A stretch of 40,465 bases of DNA from Sphaerobacteraceae bacterium (GTDB lineage Bacteria > Chloroflexota > Chloroflexia > Thermomicrobiales > Thermomicrobiaceae), in NCBI GenBank assembly GCA_007695115.1, contig REEK01000092.1:1-40465 (forward strand), read 5' to 3'. Positions 8,383 to 17,261 of the stretch are shown piece after piece. Position 1 is the stretch's first letter, and every line of letters starts with the position of its first letter. The position numbers and the translations under genes are program-made. The notes beneath the pieces are model-generated. The model had not been told where the DNA came from. It saw nothing but the letters and a program-made list of their open reading frames with translations, and did no database searches.

Positions 8383-9591
8383 TTGGAAGCCTCGATGCCG
8401 AGAGAGAAAATCAACGTCGCCCTGCTGACCGCAAGCCAGGCGTTGTTCCTGATCGCCGCTACCACGGTCCTCACCCTGAGTGGTGTAGTCGGACAGCGGC
8501 TGGCGCCGGATCCATCATTCGCAACCCTTCCGGTTGCGCTGATGCAGATCACAACGTTGTTCGTGACATTTCCGGCATCGATTCTCATGAAACGGCGAGG
8601 GAGACGCACCGGCTTTCTGATCGGCACCATTCTCGGCGGAGTAACTGGCGGGAGTATCTCCGCGCTCGGGGTGATCACCGGGAGTTTCGCGATCTTCTGT
8701 CTGGGGAATATGCTTCTCGGCGTCTACCAGGCGTTTGCGATGTACTATCGATTTGCGGCCGTGGAGTCTGCAAGTGATGGGTTTCGTGCCCGGGCGATCT
8801 CGCTGGTGATGGCCGGTGGAGTCGTCGCCGCGATCTTCGGTCCCTGGAACGCCAGCTATAGCCAGTCGCTGACAAGCGGCAATCCAGAGGCCGGCCCGTT
8901 CTTCGTCGCCGCAGGACTGGCGGTCTTGGCAACGATTCTCATCGGCATGCTGGAGATTCCGAAAGTCAGCGAACCCGAGGGGAGTGGGTCGGGGCGCAAC
9001 CTCGGATTGATCGCCGGTCAGCCAGCTTTCATCGTTGCGCTGCTTGCCGCCGCAATCGGGTACGCGGTGATGGTGCTCATCATGACGGCTACACCGATCG
9101 CGATGAATCAGGACGGGTTTACCATCAGCCAGACCGCGCTCGTCATGCAATTCCACGTGATGGGTATGTTCGCCCCGTCATTCATCACCGGTTCGCTGAT
9201 CGCCCGGGCGGGGGTGCTGAACATTCTGCTGGCAGGGGGTGTTATCATGCTCGGCGCAATCGGTATTGCACTCTCCGGAGTTGCACTCTGGCAGTACATG
9301 ATCGCGCTACTGCTCCTCGGCGTAGGGTGGAACTTCCTGTTTATCGGCGGAAGCACGCTCCTGACCGAGACCCACACGCAGCAGGAACGAGGAAAGGTCC
9401 AGGGGCTCAACGATTTCGCAATTTTCTCACTGGTGGCGCTGGGGTCGGCACTTTCTGGCGTATTGCTGAACAGTCTGGGATGGCTGACGCTCAACGCAAT
9501 GGCAATTCCGATCGTGGCCGTCACGCTGGTTGCCACACTCTGGATTCGCCTTGGCCAGCGCCAGGAATCACCCAGCCCGGCCGCAGACTGA
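8383..9591 (+). CDS. Major facilitator superfamily transporter
   Basis: A 402-aa polytopic membrane protein with about 12 hydrophobic segments and the MFS loop 2-3 signature region (MKRRGRRTGFLIG). A central hydrophilic loop (about residues 190-205, EIPKVSEPEGSGSGRN) separates the two six-helix halves. It probably works as a secondary transporter or efflux pump; the substrate is unknown. TTG 8383 is preferred as start because a perfect AGGAGG lies 8 nt upstream. The longer in-frame ATG at 8332 overlaps a TACAAT -10-like hexamer (8328-8333) and has no ribosome-binding site. The inverted TGTACGTA repeat about 150 bp upstream suggests repressor control, as is common for efflux genes. Confidence 0.85.
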   Translation: MEASMPREKINVALLTASQALFLIAATTVLTLSGVVGQRLAPDPSFATLPVALMQITTLFVTFPASILMKRRGRRTGFLIGTILGGVTGGSISALGVITGSFAIFCLGNMLLGVYQAFAMYYRFAAVESASDGFRARAISLVMAGGVVAAIFGPWNASYSQSLTSGNPEAGPFFVAAGLAVLATILIGMLEIPKVSEPEGSGSGRNLGLIAGQPAFIVALLAAAIGYAVMVLIMTATPIAMNQDGFTISQTALVMQFHVMGMFAPSFITGSLIARAGVLNILLAGGVIMLGAIGIALSGVALWQYMIALLLLGVGWNFLFIGGSTLLTETHTQQERGKVQGLNDFAIFSLVALGSALSGVLLNSLGWLTLNAMAIPIVAVTLVATLWIRLGQRQESPSPAAD

Positions 9592-9611
9592 CGAGGGCCT
9601 GGATAGAAGAT

Positions 9612-9641
9612 GCTACGCGCGATCGCAGGATCGCGCGTAGC
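9612..9641. terminator. Perfect stem-loop between convergent MFS and plsC genes
   Basis: Arms of 13 bp (GCTACGCGCGATC and its exact complement) with a GCAG loop lie in the 55-bp gap between convergent genes. No U-run follows on either strand, so it may act with Rho or as an RNA 3'-end stabiliser instead of a classic intrinsic terminator. Confidence 0.5.
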
Positions 9642-9646
9642 TGCCC

Positions 9647-10381
9647 TCAAACCGGGGTGGACACCTCTTCGACGGTCTCCTGAACGGATTCCCGCACCCG
9701 ATCGGCGTAGATGCCGCGATAGTTCTCCGGTAGCAGCCGTGCGACCTCGATCATCATCTGATCGGTGATCTCGGCCAGATCCGGTCGAGAGCCATCTTCA
9801 GTCTCCCGATGCAGGTAGAACGGCTTACCGATGCGTACTGTCACTCGTCTGGGGCCAGGTCGACGCGGCTTGGATCCGTTGCCCGGTAGCGTATCGGTCC
9901 CGATAATCGCCGTCGGAATAACCGGCACGTTGGCGCGAAGCGCAATTGCAGCAGCTCCCGGGAAGACGTCTTTGAGACCCCCGGTTGTGCTCCGGGTACC
10001 TTCCGGAAACATGCCGACGATCACACCGCCCAGCAACCTCGTCTGGGCGTGACGGAGTGCCGCCCGGTCCGGATTGCCACGGTCCACCGCAAATGAATCG
10101 GTCATTCGTGCAACCCATTCGGCGAACGGGATAGAGAACACTTCCTTCTTCGCCATGAACCGGACTGGGCGGGGAAACACCGCTTCGAGCAAGACCGGGT
10201 CCACATTGTGCAGATGATTCGACACCATCAACGCCCCGCCCGACTTCGGCACATTCTCAAGCCCTTCGACCTTCAAACGTGTCGTGATCTTGAAGAAGAG
10301 CATGAAGAACGGGCGAAGAATACAGTAGATCAAGTATCGAAGTCGTCGATGCGAAACCTGATACTCTGCCTGCTTGCTCAC
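9647..10381 (-). CDS. plsC: 1-acyl-sn-glycerol-3-phosphate acyltransferase (PlsC family)
   Basis: A membrane-associated acyltransferase of 244 aa that adds the second acyl chain to lysophosphatidic acid, giving phosphatidic acid. Family motifs are in order: NHLHNVD (the NHx4D catalytic motif), the Gly/Arg region around FAVDRGN, FPEGTRS (substrate binding) and VPVIPTAI. The N-terminus has a hydrophobic stretch (YLIYCILRPFFMLFF). The start is GTG 10381, sharing GTGA with the cmk stop, so it is translationally coupled as the last gene of the dac-rluB-cmk-plsC run. Its phosphatidic acid would feed the pssA pathway encoded further along. Confidence 0.9.
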   Translation of the reverse strand: MSKQAEYQVSHRRLRYLIYCILRPFFMLFFKITTRLKVEGLENVPKSGGALMVSNHLHNVDPVLLEAVFPRPVRFMAKKEVFSIPFAEWVARMTDSFAVDRGNPDRAALRHAQTRLLGGVIVGMFPEGTRSTTGGLKDVFPGAAAIALRANVPVIPTAIIGTDTLPGNGSKPRRPGPRRVTVRIGKPFYLHRETEDGSRPDLAEITDQMMIEVARLLPENYRGIYADRVRESVQETVEEVSTPV

Positions 10382-11097
10382 GAAGACGGGCTCCCTTCCT
10401 CGGCGATCGCCGGAATCAGCGATGCAAGCTGAAGAATCTGCTTGACCACATCCTCGATCTCACGACCGTCGGTCTGGATTACCACCGCATCTGGCGATGG
10501 TTCCATAGGCGCCTCGCTCCGAGACGCATCACGCTGATCACGCTGGCGCATGCTCTCCCGAATTTCTTCAACGGATACGTCGATGCCCCGTTCGAGCAGC
10601 TCTGCGCGTCGACGCCGAGCCCGCTCGTTGAGCGAAGCATCGAGCCAGATCTTGAGATCGGCATCTGGCATGACCACCGTGCCGACATCTCGACCCGGCA
10701 TCACAACCTGCCCGGAGTTACCGATCTTGCGCTGGAGCTCCAGCAGCCCGGCACGCACTCTGGCGTGAACCGAGACCGGTGAAACTGCACGATCAACCTC
10801 CGGGTCACGAATGGCCCAGGTCACGTCGGCATCGTCGATATAGACATCGTACTGCCGGCCATCGTCGACCGAAGGAGTGGTGATAGCAATGTCGATCTTA
10901 TCGATCAGCGCCGCGAGTTCGTCTTCATCATCCGGCGACACTCCCCGCGCCAGCGCAACGAGTGTCAGAACTCGATATACCGCACCCGTATCGAACATAA
11001 GGGCATCGAGCTGATCAGCTATCTCTGCGGCGACCGTGCTCTTTCCGGACGCCGCCGGGCCGTCGATCGCGATCACGAACTTGCCGAGATTGTCCAC
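10378..11097 (-). CDS. cmk: (d)CMP kinase
   Basis: Cytidylate kinase phosphorylates CMP and dCMP with ATP. The P-loop IDGPAASGKST is near the N-terminus, followed by the FDTGAVYR segment, the VMPGRDVGTVVMPDADLKIWL substrate region and the LID-like ERARRRRAELLERG. Length is about 239 aa, slightly above the usual ~225. GTG 11097 is chosen because GGAGGA lies 6 nt upstream. The ATG two codons earlier directly abuts that site, and a longer open frame (to 11214) has no support. The first 83 bp, including the P-loop codons, overlap the 3' end of rluB in another frame. The 3' end overlaps plsC (GTGA). Confidence 0.9.
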   Translation of the reverse strand: MDNLGKFVIAIDGPAASGKSTVAAEIADQLDALMFDTGAVYRVLTLVALARGVSPDDEDELAALIDKIDIAITTPSVDDGRQYDVYIDDADVTWAIRDPEVDRAVSPVSVHARVRAGLLELQRKIGNSGQVVMPGRDVGTVVMPDADLKIWLDASLNERARRRRAELLERGIDVSVEEIRESMRQRDQRDASRSEAPMEPSPDAVVIQTDGREIEDVVKQILQLASLIPAIAEEGSPSS

Positions 11098-11968
11098 TGG
11101 CATTCCTCCGGTCTCTATTGCCACCCGGGCTCGATCGCCGTGGTGGTGCATCTCGACGAAATGAGCGATCGCCGTCTCGCGGCCGTGCCGGGGGTCCAGC
11201 GGGACGATCTTCACGACGCTCAGGTTGTCGGACTACGTTATTGCCTGGTTCCTGATCCCGTCCGACCGCTTCCCAGAGCTGCTCCAGCTCACCCGGGGTC
11301 AGATCCCGCCACGAACCGCGCGGAACCCCTTGCAGAACAATCGGTCCGAGCCGGATGCGCGAGAGTCGCACCACGTTGTATCCGATATGTTCGATCATTC
11401 GCCGAACGATCCGGTTCCTGCCCTCATGAATGACGATCCGTAGCAAGGTACCTTCAGGTTCATTGCTCACGGCTCGAACTTCGCTCGGAACCACCTTGAC
11501 ACCGTCGATCGTCACACCTCGAACAAGTTCATCGAGCGTCCGCCGCGGCGGATGGCCGTCAAGCAGAATCTCGTACTCCTTCTCGAGCTCGAACCGCGGA
11601 TGTGTCACGCGATGAGCCAGATCGCCATCATTGGTCAGCAACAGCAGTCCGGTCGTCGGGCGATCGAGTCGACCAACCGGTACGACGCGCTCGCGGACAT
11701 CCACAAGATCCAGGACCGTGCGACGGCCTCGCTCATCCTGGGACGTCGTAATGTAGCCCGGTGGCTTGTTGAGCATCAAGTAGCGTTTTGGCTCCACCCG
11801 GACAATCCGGCCATCGACCTCGATCTTCTGGTTGTCCGGGTCTACCCGGAAACCCTCGGTCTGAACGACCTCGCCATCGACCTTTACCCGGCCTTCGGCA
11901 ATCATCTTCTCGGCTTTTCTTCTGGATGCGACACCACGTGCCGCCAATACTTTGTGCAGGCGTTCCAT
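11015..11968 (-). CDS. rluB: rRNA pseudouridine synthase, RluB/RsuA family
   Basis: A 317-aa enzyme that isomerises a specific uridine in rRNA (23S U2605 for RluB). The N-terminal S4 RNA-binding domain (MERLHKVLAARGVASRRKAEKMI) is followed by the catalytic domain with VGRLDRPTTGLLLLTNDG, which contains the catalytic Asp, and then KEYEI. The family core ends around residue 245. The remaining ~70 residues are an Arg/Gly/Pro/Asp-rich basic tail of low complexity, probably a disordered RNA-binding extension. The last 27 codons of this tail overlap cmk out of frame. ATG 11968 has GGAAGGA 6 nt upstream and lies 36 bp after the second carboxypeptidase gene. Confidence 0.9.
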   Translation of the reverse strand: MERLHKVLAARGVASRRKAEKMIAEGRVKVDGEVVQTEGFRVDPDNQKIEVDGRIVRVEPKRYLMLNKPPGYITTSQDERGRRTVLDLVDVRERVVPVGRLDRPTTGLLLLTNDGDLAHRVTHPRFELEKEYEILLDGHPPRRTLDELVRGVTIDGVKVVPSEVRAVSNEPEGTLLRIVIHEGRNRIVRRMIEHIGYNVVRLSRIRLGPIVLQGVPRGSWRDLTPGELEQLWEAVGRDQEPGNNVVRQPERREDRPAGPPARPRDGDRSFRRDAPPRRSSPGGNRDRRNASGQSRQVRDRDRRPGGVRKEHGRRRDS

Positions 11969-12004
11969 TTTCGATCCTTCCCACGCCAGAACCAGGCGCA
12001 GGTT

Positions 12005-13237
12005 CTAGTTCGCACTGATGCCCGCTCGTAATACGGGAACCTGGTACAGTTCCACGCCATCATTCAAGAATACAACGTGCCCCCATCGTATGGGCAGCGT
12101 TCCGCGCGGCCTCGGGCCAAGCTCGAGTTCCGCGTAAAGTCGATCTACTTCCGTGCGAAGATATGGCCTGACGAAAGGCACCGCAAGAACGAAACCGTAC
12201 CGCTCCGCAGCGCGTTCGATTCCTGGAAAATCGCTGGATGGACCGAAATTCACCCAGTGTATACGCTCATCAAGGAATTGGAGCAACGTCAGCGTATCAG
12301 CATATCGCTGTGAGCTTCCCATTACAACGGTAATTACCTGATTGCCTTCTCGACGCGTCACAAGAACGACCGATTCCCCTGCTCCGCCGGTGGTCCCCGT
12401 CTTGATCCCGTGAACGCGTTCGACCCCGATGAGATCGTTGGTGTTGATGACGGTATACGTCCGCGCGTTGGCGCCAGTTACCGTGATCGTCCAGCCCGAT
12501 GATCCGACGATTTCTGACAGGAGTCGCGAATCCAGAACCGCTTTCCCGGCAATGGCCAGATCGCGCGCTGTAGAGAACTGCTCGGGGTGATCCGGCCCGT
12601 CTGGATTGACGAAGTTGGACCCGGTCATACCCAGATCCTGCCCGACCTCATTCATCTCTTCGACGAAACGCCCGGTCGGCGACTGGCCAACTTGCGGACC
12701 CAACTGACCCCCGGCAACCCGCGCCAGCGCGTTCGCCGCGTCGCCGCCGGACGGTAGCATCAATCCGGCGAGCAGATCACGAACGGTAACCTGATCTCCG
12801 GGCTGCAATTGCGCATTAGAGTAGACGGCCGTATCCACCAGATCGCCTTGCACGATCTCGACGATATGATCAGGATCCAGCACCGCTAGCGCGGTCAACG
12901 CCGTGACCATCTTCAGGGTGCTTGCCGGAGCGACAGGCTCATCGGCATTGTAGGAATAGAGGAGTTCGTCACTGGTGATGTCAACGGCGTAGATCGCATT
13001 CGCAGTCACGCCGGGAATCGCTGTCTGTCCCACCATCGGCTCACGATCGCTGTTTCCAGGGGGTTCCGACACCGGTTCACCCAGAGGCCAAAGGGTCTGA
13101 CCAGTCATTCCGACTGCCCGATGTCGAGTCTCTGACGAGAAGTCCTGGTCGGCGATCACGAGCGGTTGCCAGAGCGATCCAGACAGCACGATCAATGCGA
13201 TAGCCACGATCAGTGCGCGCACCTGGTCCAACTCCAT
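12005..13237 (-). CDS. D-alanyl-D-alanine carboxypeptidase-like protein (S11 family), variant SxN motif
   Basis: A second S11 PBP-fold protein, 410 aa from ATG 13237, with an N-terminal hydrophobic export segment (ALIVAIALIVLSGSLW). Catalytic motifs: STLK (S106, K109) and KTGTT (279-283) are intact, but the middle motif is SGG (163-165, PSGGDAAN) where SGN is expected. The loss of the Asn may alter catalysis or the substrate. It lacks the transmembrane and TPR-like tail of the paralogue at 2967-4649. The upstream in-frame GTG (13306) would put 23 non-signal-like residues ahead of the export segment, so ATG 13237 is preferred, although neither start has a clear ribosome-binding site. It heads the run into rluB-cmk-plsC. 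Confidence 0.82.
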   Translation of the reverse strand: MELDQVRALIVAIALIVLSGSLWQPLVIADQDFSSETRHRAVGMTGQTLWPLGEPVSEPPGNSDREPMVGQTAIPGVTANAIYAVDITSDELLYSYNADEPVAPASTLKMVTALTALAVLDPDHIVEIVQGDLVDTAVYSNAQLQPGDQVTVRDLLAGLMLPSGGDAANALARVAGGQLGPQVGQSPTGRFVEEMNEVGQDLGMTGSNFVNPDGPDHPEQFSTARDLAIAGKAVLDSRLLSEIVGSSGWTITVTGANARTYTVINTNDLIGVERVHGIKTGTTGGAGESVVLVTRREGNQVITVVMGSSQRYADTLTLLQFLDERIHWVNFGPSSDFPGIERAAERYGFVLAVPFVRPYLRTEVDRLYAELELGPRPRGTLPIRWGHVVFLNDGVELYQVPVLRAGISAN

Positions 13238-13409
13238 CACTGCTATGATCGATGACCCTGCACTGGCTCGTGGTAGATCGTTCCCACCAGAACTGCACAT
13301 CGCCACAGGGTCGTGCTACGATCTCTTCAACTCATGGATTGTACCGTGAGTCACGCCCTTGCATGTGAGGACGTTTCGAACCAACAGTGATTGGCTGGGG
13401 ATCGTGAGC

Positions 13410-14507
13410 GTGCCGAAGGCAATTCAGCGTCTCATCAAGGAATCGGTGCTGGAATCAGACGGCTATGCAGCCGTGAAATCGATCGAGGAGACGGCCGACG
13501 AACTGGGCATCCCGGTTTCAGACATTATCAAGCTCGACCAGAACGAGAACCCGTATGGCACCACGCTCCGGGTCTTCGATACTCTGGCGACGTACGACCA
13601 TCTCCATCAGTATCCTGATGCCACCCACCGGGTAGCCCGGGAACGTATCAGCGAGTATGCAGGCGTTCCGGCTGATCGGATCATGATCGGCAATGGATCT
13701 GACGAAATCATCGACATGCTGTTCATGCTGACGATCGAGCCGGGTGATGAAGTTATCGTTCCCATGCCGACGTTCGGTGTCTATGCCGCACGCCCACCGC
13801 TGTATGGCGGCGTCGTGAAAATAGTCGAGCGCAAGCCGAACTTCGATCTGGACGTCGATGCGATCCTCAATGCCGTCACCGATCGCACAAAGTTGATCTT
13901 TCTGGCACATCCCAACAACCCCACCGGCAATCTGGTGAGCACCCAGCAACTGGTTCGGATCCTTCGCACTGGAGCGCTGGTAGTGGTCGATGAGGCCTAC
14001 TTCGAGTTCTCGGATAACACCCTGCTGCCGATGCTCGGAGAATGGGAAAACATGGTCATTCTCCGGACGTTCAGCAAGTGGGCCGGTCTGGCCGGTTTGC
14101 GCGTTGGCTATGGGATCTTTCCGGAAAAACTCGGGCAGCAGATCTGGAAGGTCAAGCCGCCGTTCAATGTGTCTGTCGCCGGGCTCAAGTCGATCGAAGC
14201 AGTGCTCGACGATATCGAATACCTGCGAGAGACCGTCAGCCGGATTCGCGTTGAACGTGGACGGCTCTATCGCAGTCTCCGCAAGCTCAACTTCGTCGAT
14301 CCGTACCCATCACACGGCAATTACATTCTCTGCCGGGTAACGCGCGGCGACGCCCATGATGTCTACGGACGATTGAGAAAACAGGGTATTCTGGTTCGAA
14401 GCTACCGCGATCCCTGGCTCAGGGACTTTATCCGGATCAGTGTCGGAACGCCGGAAGACACGACGACTCTGCTCCGGGCACTCCGGGCGATGGTGGAAGA
14501 GGTCTGA
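13410..14507 (+). CDS. hisC: Histidinol-phosphate aminotransferase
   Basis: A PLP-dependent class I/II aminotransferase that converts imidazole-acetol phosphate and glutamate to histidinol phosphate. Seen: KLDQNENPYG at the N-terminus, HPNNPTGN (about 167-174), DEAYFEF (about 194) and the PLP lysine in TFSKWAGLAGLRVGYG (K223). The arginine of the C-terminal FIRISVGT binds the carboxyl/phosphate. Length 365 aa is normal. The start is uncertain: GTG 13410 lies 9 nt after GGGG, GTG 13404 is closer, and a TTG at 13359 is unlikely. It is followed by hisB after 3 bp. Assignment to HisC over related aminotransferases is supported by hisB next door. Confidence 0.9.
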   Translation: MPKAIQRLIKESVLESDGYAAVKSIEETADELGIPVSDIIKLDQNENPYGTTLRVFDTLATYDHLHQYPDATHRVARERISEYAGVPADRIMIGNGSDEIIDMLFMLTIEPGDEVIVPMPTFGVYAARPPLYGGVVKIVERKPNFDLDVDAILNAVTDRTKLIFLAHPNNPTGNLVSTQQLVRILRTGALVVVDEAYFEFSDNTLLPMLGEWENMVILRTFSKWAGLAGLRVGYGIFPEKLGQQIWKVKPPFNVSVAGLKSIEAVLDDIEYLRETVSRIRVERGRLYRSLRKLNFVDPYPSHGNYILCRVTRGDAHDVYGRLRKQGILVRSYRDPWLRDFIRISVGTPEDTTTLLRALRAMVEEV

Positions 14508-14510
14508 TCA

Positions 14511-15113
14511 ATGCCAGCGGAACGAATTGCAACGGTCACACGCACCACCGGCGAGACATCCGTCAAACTGACGCTCGGCATAGATGGGCGCGGTTCGAGC
14601 GCGATTTCGACCGGCGTCGCCGCGCTCGATCATTTTCTGACGCTCTTTTCCCGCCATGGCCAGTTCGATCTGACCATCGACGCGCACGGCGATCTGGAAA
14701 TCGACGCGCATCATACCGTGGAAGATATCGGCATCTGTCTGGGCCAGGCAATCCGTCAGGCGCTCGGCGATCACAAGGGTATTCGCCGAACCGCCGACGT
14801 GGCGAACCCGATGGATGAGGCGCTGGCACATATCGCCGTCGATTGTGGGGGGCGGGGCTATTTCGTCCAGCGTGCTCCGTTTATCGAGGGATCAGTAGGG
14901 CCGCTCGATACCGATCTGGTTCGCCACTTCTTCGAACAGATCGCATTCGAAGCCCGTATGAACCTGCACATCGTCACGCTGTACGGTTCAAACGTCCACC
15001 ATCAGATCGAAGCGGTGTTCAAAGGGTTCGGGCGGGCGCTCGACGCCGCCACCCAGATCGATTCCCGGTTGGAAGGTCGCCTGCCGTCCACCAAGGAACA
15101 CATCGAGAGCTAA
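14511..15113 (+). CDS. hisB: Imidazoleglycerol-phosphate dehydratase
   Basis: HisB dehydrates imidazole glycerol phosphate to imidazole acetol phosphate, the substrate of the HisC encoded 3 bp upstream. The 200-aa monofunctional form shows the conserved metal-binding blocks LDHFLTLFSRHG, DAHHTVEDIGI and, in the second half, ARMNLHI followed by NVHHQIEAVFKGFGRAL. No phosphatase domain is fused. Start ATG 14511. The rest of the his pathway is not in the window. Confidence 0.95.
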   Translation: MPAERIATVTRTTGETSVKLTLGIDGRGSSAISTGVAALDHFLTLFSRHGQFDLTIDAHGDLEIDAHHTVEDIGICLGQAIRQALGDHKGIRRTADVANPMDEALAHIAVDCGGRGYFVQRAPFIEGSVGPLDTDLVRHFFEQIAFEARMNLHIVTLYGSNVHHQIEAVFKGFGRALDAATQIDSRLEGRLPSTKEHIES

Positions 15114-15127
15114 TCCGGGGCCGTGAC

Positions 15128-15149
15128 GCTCGGGATCTAGATCCCGAGC
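15128..15149. terminator. Perfect 22-bp palindrome shared by convergent hisB and rph ends
   Basis: An uninterrupted 11+11-bp palindrome (half-site GCTCGGGATCT) lies between the convergent hisB and rph genes and includes the rph stop codon. It could fold on either transcript, making a bidirectional 3' end. No U-run follows, so intrinsic termination is only suggested. Confidence 0.4.
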
Positions 15150-15868
15150 ACCGCACGCTGCATCGCGAACAACTGCTCGATCCCTGACTGGCTGACCCGC
15201 AACATCTCATTGAGCTGTTCATGCGTGTAGGCACCATCCTCAGCAGTGGCCTGCAACTCGACGAAGGCCAGCGCGTCGGTCATCACGACATTGAGATCGA
15301 CGGCCGCAGTGCTATCTTCGACGTACTCGAGATCCAGACGCACCTCGCCAGCCACCACACCGGCGCTGACTGCTCCGATCATGCAGGTGATCGGTGACTC
15401 CGCCAGAAGCCCACGCTGGACGACTCGCTGCAGCGCCATGTGCAAGGCAACGTATCCGCCGGTGATCGAGGCGGTGCGCGTTCCTCCATCAGCCCGCAGC
15501 ACATCACAGTCGATGATGACCGACCGTTCACCGAGCGCGTTGAGATCCACCGCCGCCCGCAGCGATCTGCCAATCAGACGCTGGATTTCCTTGGTTCGAC
15601 CGGAACTCGCTGAGCGGCTGCGTGGAATTCGCACGGGTGAGCTGCGTGGCAGCATTCCGTATTCGGCTGTCACCCAGCCTTGTCCGCTGCCCACCAGAAA
15701 CGGAGCGGTCGACTCTTCTACCGTGGCCGTGCAAAGCACATGCGTCTCGCCCATCTGGATGAGCGCCGATCCCTCGGCATAAGGGGCAAAATCGGGTTCG
15801 ATCGATACCGGTCGCATCTGATCGATCGGTCGTCCCAGCGGTCGTGCATTGGATCCCGCCTCAGCCAT
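15137..15868 (-). CDS. rph: Ribonuclease PH
   Basis: A phosphorolytic 3'-5' exoribonuclease that trims tRNA 3' ends. Family features are RPLGRPIDQMRPVSIEPDF at the N-terminus, GSALIQMGETHVLCTATVE, EYGMLPRSSPVR and the C-terminal RADGGTRTASITGGYVAL with DLEYVEDSTAAVDLNVVMT. Length 243 aa is normal. ATG 15868 is preferred because AGGAG lies about 5 nt upstream; the ATG at 15883 would contain that site. It overlaps the rarA stop by 8 bp, so the two are translationally coupled. Confidence 0.93.
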   Translation of the reverse strand: MAEAGSNARPLGRPIDQMRPVSIEPDFAPYAEGSALIQMGETHVLCTATVEESTAPFLVGSGQGWVTAEYGMLPRSSPVRIPRSRSASSGRTKEIQRLIGRSLRAAVDLNALGERSVIIDCDVLRADGGTRTASITGGYVALHMALQRVVQRGLLAESPITCMIGAVSAGVVAGEVRLDLEYVEDSTAAVDLNVVMTDALAFVELQATAEDGAYTHEQLNEMLRVSQSGIEQLFAMQRAVLGI

Positions 15869-17213
15869 TCTCGCTCCTGTCATCGTTTTCCCGCCGTCGA
15901 GCTAGCAGAATCTCCCGCCAGCCTCGCAAGCGCTCCTGAATCTCTCGTTCATATCCACGGTCGGTTGGCTGATAATAGCGGGTTCCTCGCAAGTTATCAG
16001 GCAGATTCTGCTGCTCCACTAGCGCGTGATCGTAGTCATGCGCATAGCGATAGTCCTCGCCATACCCCAGTTCGGCCATCAGCTTCGTCGGCGCGTTCCG
16101 TAGATGAATCGGAATCGGCTCGTTACGCGTCTCTCGCACATCACGCAGTGACTGGTTATAGGCGGTGTAGAGCGCGTTGCTTTTCGGGGCAGTGGCCAGA
16201 TAGACCGCCGCCTCGGCCAGCGCCAGACCACCTTCCGGCATTCCGATGAAATGGACCGCTTGCTGGGCCGCCATCGAAACCTGCAGCGCCTGTGGATCGG
16301 CCAGACCGACGTCCTCGCTGGCGGCTCGCACCAGACGTCGAGCCACGAACAGCGGATCATCGCCTCGCTCCAGCATCCTCGCCAGCCAGTACAGCGTGGC
16401 TTGCGGGTCGGACCCGCGAATCGACTTGTGAAGCGCCGAGATCGTGTCGTAGTGGGCATCTCCGGCTCGATCGTATCCAGACGCTCGCTGGGCAGCCGCC
16501 TCGCGGATGAGATCGACGCTGATCTCTTCGCCCTCATCGACACCAACCGCCGCCAGTTCCAGGGTATTCAACGCAAATCGAGCATCGCCGTTGGCGAGGT
16601 TCACCAGACTGGACCGGGCTTCATCGGAGATGTGGATCTTCGTCATTCCGAGTCCGCGCTCGTCATCGATCAGGGTCCGATCGATCAGCGCCGCGATCGC
16701 CTCATCGCCGAGTGCCTGAAGCACCAGCACCCGTGATCGCGACAGAAGCGGAGCATTGACCTCGAACGATGGATTCTCCGTGGTGGCTCCGATCAGAATG
16801 ATCGTTCCATCCTCGACGAACGGGAGAATCGCGTCCTGTTGGGATTTGTTGAACCGATGGATCTCGTCGATGAAGAGTATGGTGCGCTGATCGTGCATGC
16901 CGAGCTGATCGCTGGCCTCTTTTACCTCACGACGAAGATCGGCAACCCCGGCGGATACCGCCGACAGTTGTACGAACCGGCCTTTCGTCGTTGAGGCGAC
17001 GATCCGGGCCAGCGTGGTCTTCCCGCTGCCGGGTGGGCCCCAGAGAATCAGCGAGCTGATCCGGTCTCGTTCGATCGCCCGACGCAGTAGCGACCCCTCG
17101 CCGATCAGGTGCTCCTGGCCGACCAGTTCTCCGAGTGAACGCGGGCGCATTCGATCAGCCAGCGGCGCCCGTTTCGACAGGAGCTGACGGCGATTCGCTT
17201 CGAACATGTCCAT
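15861..17213 (-). CDS. rarA: Replication-associated recombination protein A (RarA/MgsA AAA+ ATPase)
   Basis: A clamp-loader-like AAA+ ATPase acting at stalled replication forks. Visible: the N-terminal [20 protein letters not shown], Walker [11 protein letters not shown], Walker [11 protein letters not shown] with FNKSQQDA, sensor [11 protein letters not shown], and the C-terminal tetramerisation domain ([35 protein letters not shown], and the C-terminal [12 protein letters not shown]). Length 450 aa is typical. ATG 17213 has AGAGG 10 nt upstream; an in-frame TTG (17237) is weaker. Its 3' end overlaps rph, and a membrane-protein gene ends 48 bp upstream on the same strand. Confidence 0.94.
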   Translation of the reverse strand: MDMFEANRRQLLSKRAPLADRMRPRSLGELVGQEHLIGEGSLLRRAIERDRISSLILWGPPGSGKTTLARIVASTTKGRFVQLSAVSAGVADLRREVKEASDQLGMHDQRTILFIDEIHRFNKSQQDAILPFVEDGTIILIGATTENPSFEVNAPLLSRSRVLVLQALGDEAIAALIDRTLIDDERGLGMTKIHISDEARSSLVNLANGDARFALNTLELAAVGVDEGEEISVDLIREAAAQRASGYDRAGDAHYDTISALHKSIRGSDPQATLYWLARMLERGDDPLFVARRLVRAASEDVGLADPQALQVSMAAQQAVHFIGMPEGGLALAEAAVYLATAPKSNALYTAYNQSLRDVRETRNEPIPIHLRNAPTKLMAELGYGEDYRYAHDYDHALVEQQNLPDNLRGTRYYQPTDRGYEREIQERLRGWREILLARRRENDDRSENG

Positions 17214-17261
17214 TGCGGGATTACCTCTGACATTCAAGGGATTCAGGGCAGGCCGGGGCGA

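Noticed and set aside
13242-13322. Extended -10-like elements (TGCTATGAT, TGCTACGAT) upstream of hisC
   Set aside because: No acceptable -35 and two competing positions, one inside the divergent carboxypeptidase gene. Too weak to list as a promoter.
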